A stretch of 43,584 nucleotides of DNA from B8-G4 sp033720735 (GTDB lineage: Bacteria; Bacteroidota; Bacteroidia; Chitinophagales; Saprospiraceae): assembly GCA_033720735.1 (NCBI GenBank), contig JAWWBX010000002.1, positions 1-43,584 on the forward strand. Direction: 5' to 3'. The translations under genes and the position numbers were made by a program. The notes beneath the pieces are model-generated. The model worked only from the letters and a program-made list of their open reading frames with translations, was not told the DNA's origin and ran no database searches. Shown in pieces: positions 43,431 through 43,584 of this stretch (position 1 is its first letter; every line of letters begins with the position of its first letter).

Positions 43431-43584
43431 TTATTCGATAATCACCATCTTCTTCGTTGCTGTAAAGTCGTCAGCGTCCAGTCGGTAGTACAGAACACCA
43501 GTGGCGCTCAGGCTCTTCTGCGACAGCTTCACTTCATTGTGACCTGCTGCATAGTCGCCTTCTACCGTATGTACAACCTTACCC
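43431..43584 (-). CDS. Partial T9SS surface protein, C-terminal end only
   Basis: Fifty-one visible codons ending at TAA 43431-43433: GKVVHTVEGDYAAGHNEV, then LSQKSLSATGVLYYRLD and a tail TKKMVIIE. This is the last part of a T9SS type A sorting domain and is very close in pattern to the ends of the giant genes at 24337 and 28985 (GVLYYxxxxxxFxATRKM). With its own terminator, it is the fifth member of the array; the rest lies outside the window. Confidence 0.88.
   Translation of the reverse strand, partial: GKVVHTVEGDYAAGHNEVKLSQKSLSATGVLYYRLDADDFTATKKMVIIE

Overview
The window looks like a piece of a Bacteroidota chromosome, most likely from the Saprospiria (Lewinella/Saprospiraceae-like). 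This is inferred from several signs: C-terminal type IX secretion (T9SS) sorting domains on many secreted proteins, -7 promoter boxes of the form TAnnTTTG, mostly absent Shine-Dalgarno sequences, a DUF2795 gene beside cmk, a DUF4293 gene, an OstA-like protein, and very large HYR-repeat extracellular proteins. Genes are GC-rich, while the leaders in front of the giant genes are strongly AT-rich. No phage, transposase or CRISPR array is visible.

Left part (1-24.3 kb): ordinary core genes in short transcription units. In order they are: the start of a membrane protein at the left edge, an Fpg/Nei-type DNA glycosylase, a secreted unknown, a serine hydrolase, a relic of a T9SS sorting domain, two coupled FG-GAP/VCBS secreted proteins, a 206-bp tandem duplication that carries the end of tRNA-Lys, tRNA-Lys, RNase Z with a STAS protein, a repeat-rich gap, clpC, infC-rpmI-rplT, an ABC permease, queA, DUF2795, cmk, a BatE-like TPR protein with an OstA-like protein, DUF4293, an exbB/unknown/exbD/exbD operon, tRNA-Ser, tatD, a bacterial RNase H, and def with ruvX.

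Right part (24.3-43.6 kb): a tandem array of at least five genes, all on the minus strand, encoding giant secreted T9SS substrates (1385, about 2164, 1614 and 821 residues, plus one cut by the window edge). The four complete proteins share one plan: signal peptide; a variable number of HYR/Ig-like cysteine-containing modules; a small carboxypeptidase-regulatory-like module; a dockerin-like pair of EF-hand helices; a conserved SWRFVDA...DFVGIK(V/L)GD linker; a cohesin-like beta sandwich; and a T9SS type A sorting domain. Three of the four complete genes have an AT-rich upstream region with the same TATATTTG promoter box, and several have strong hairpin terminators. A dockerin-like and a cohesin-like module in every chain, with no enzyme domain recognised in any of them, suggests a cell-surface or matrix adhesin family that could assemble through cohesin-dockerin contacts. 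This is the most interesting system in the window. The assembly idea is inference; the domain order is read from sequence.
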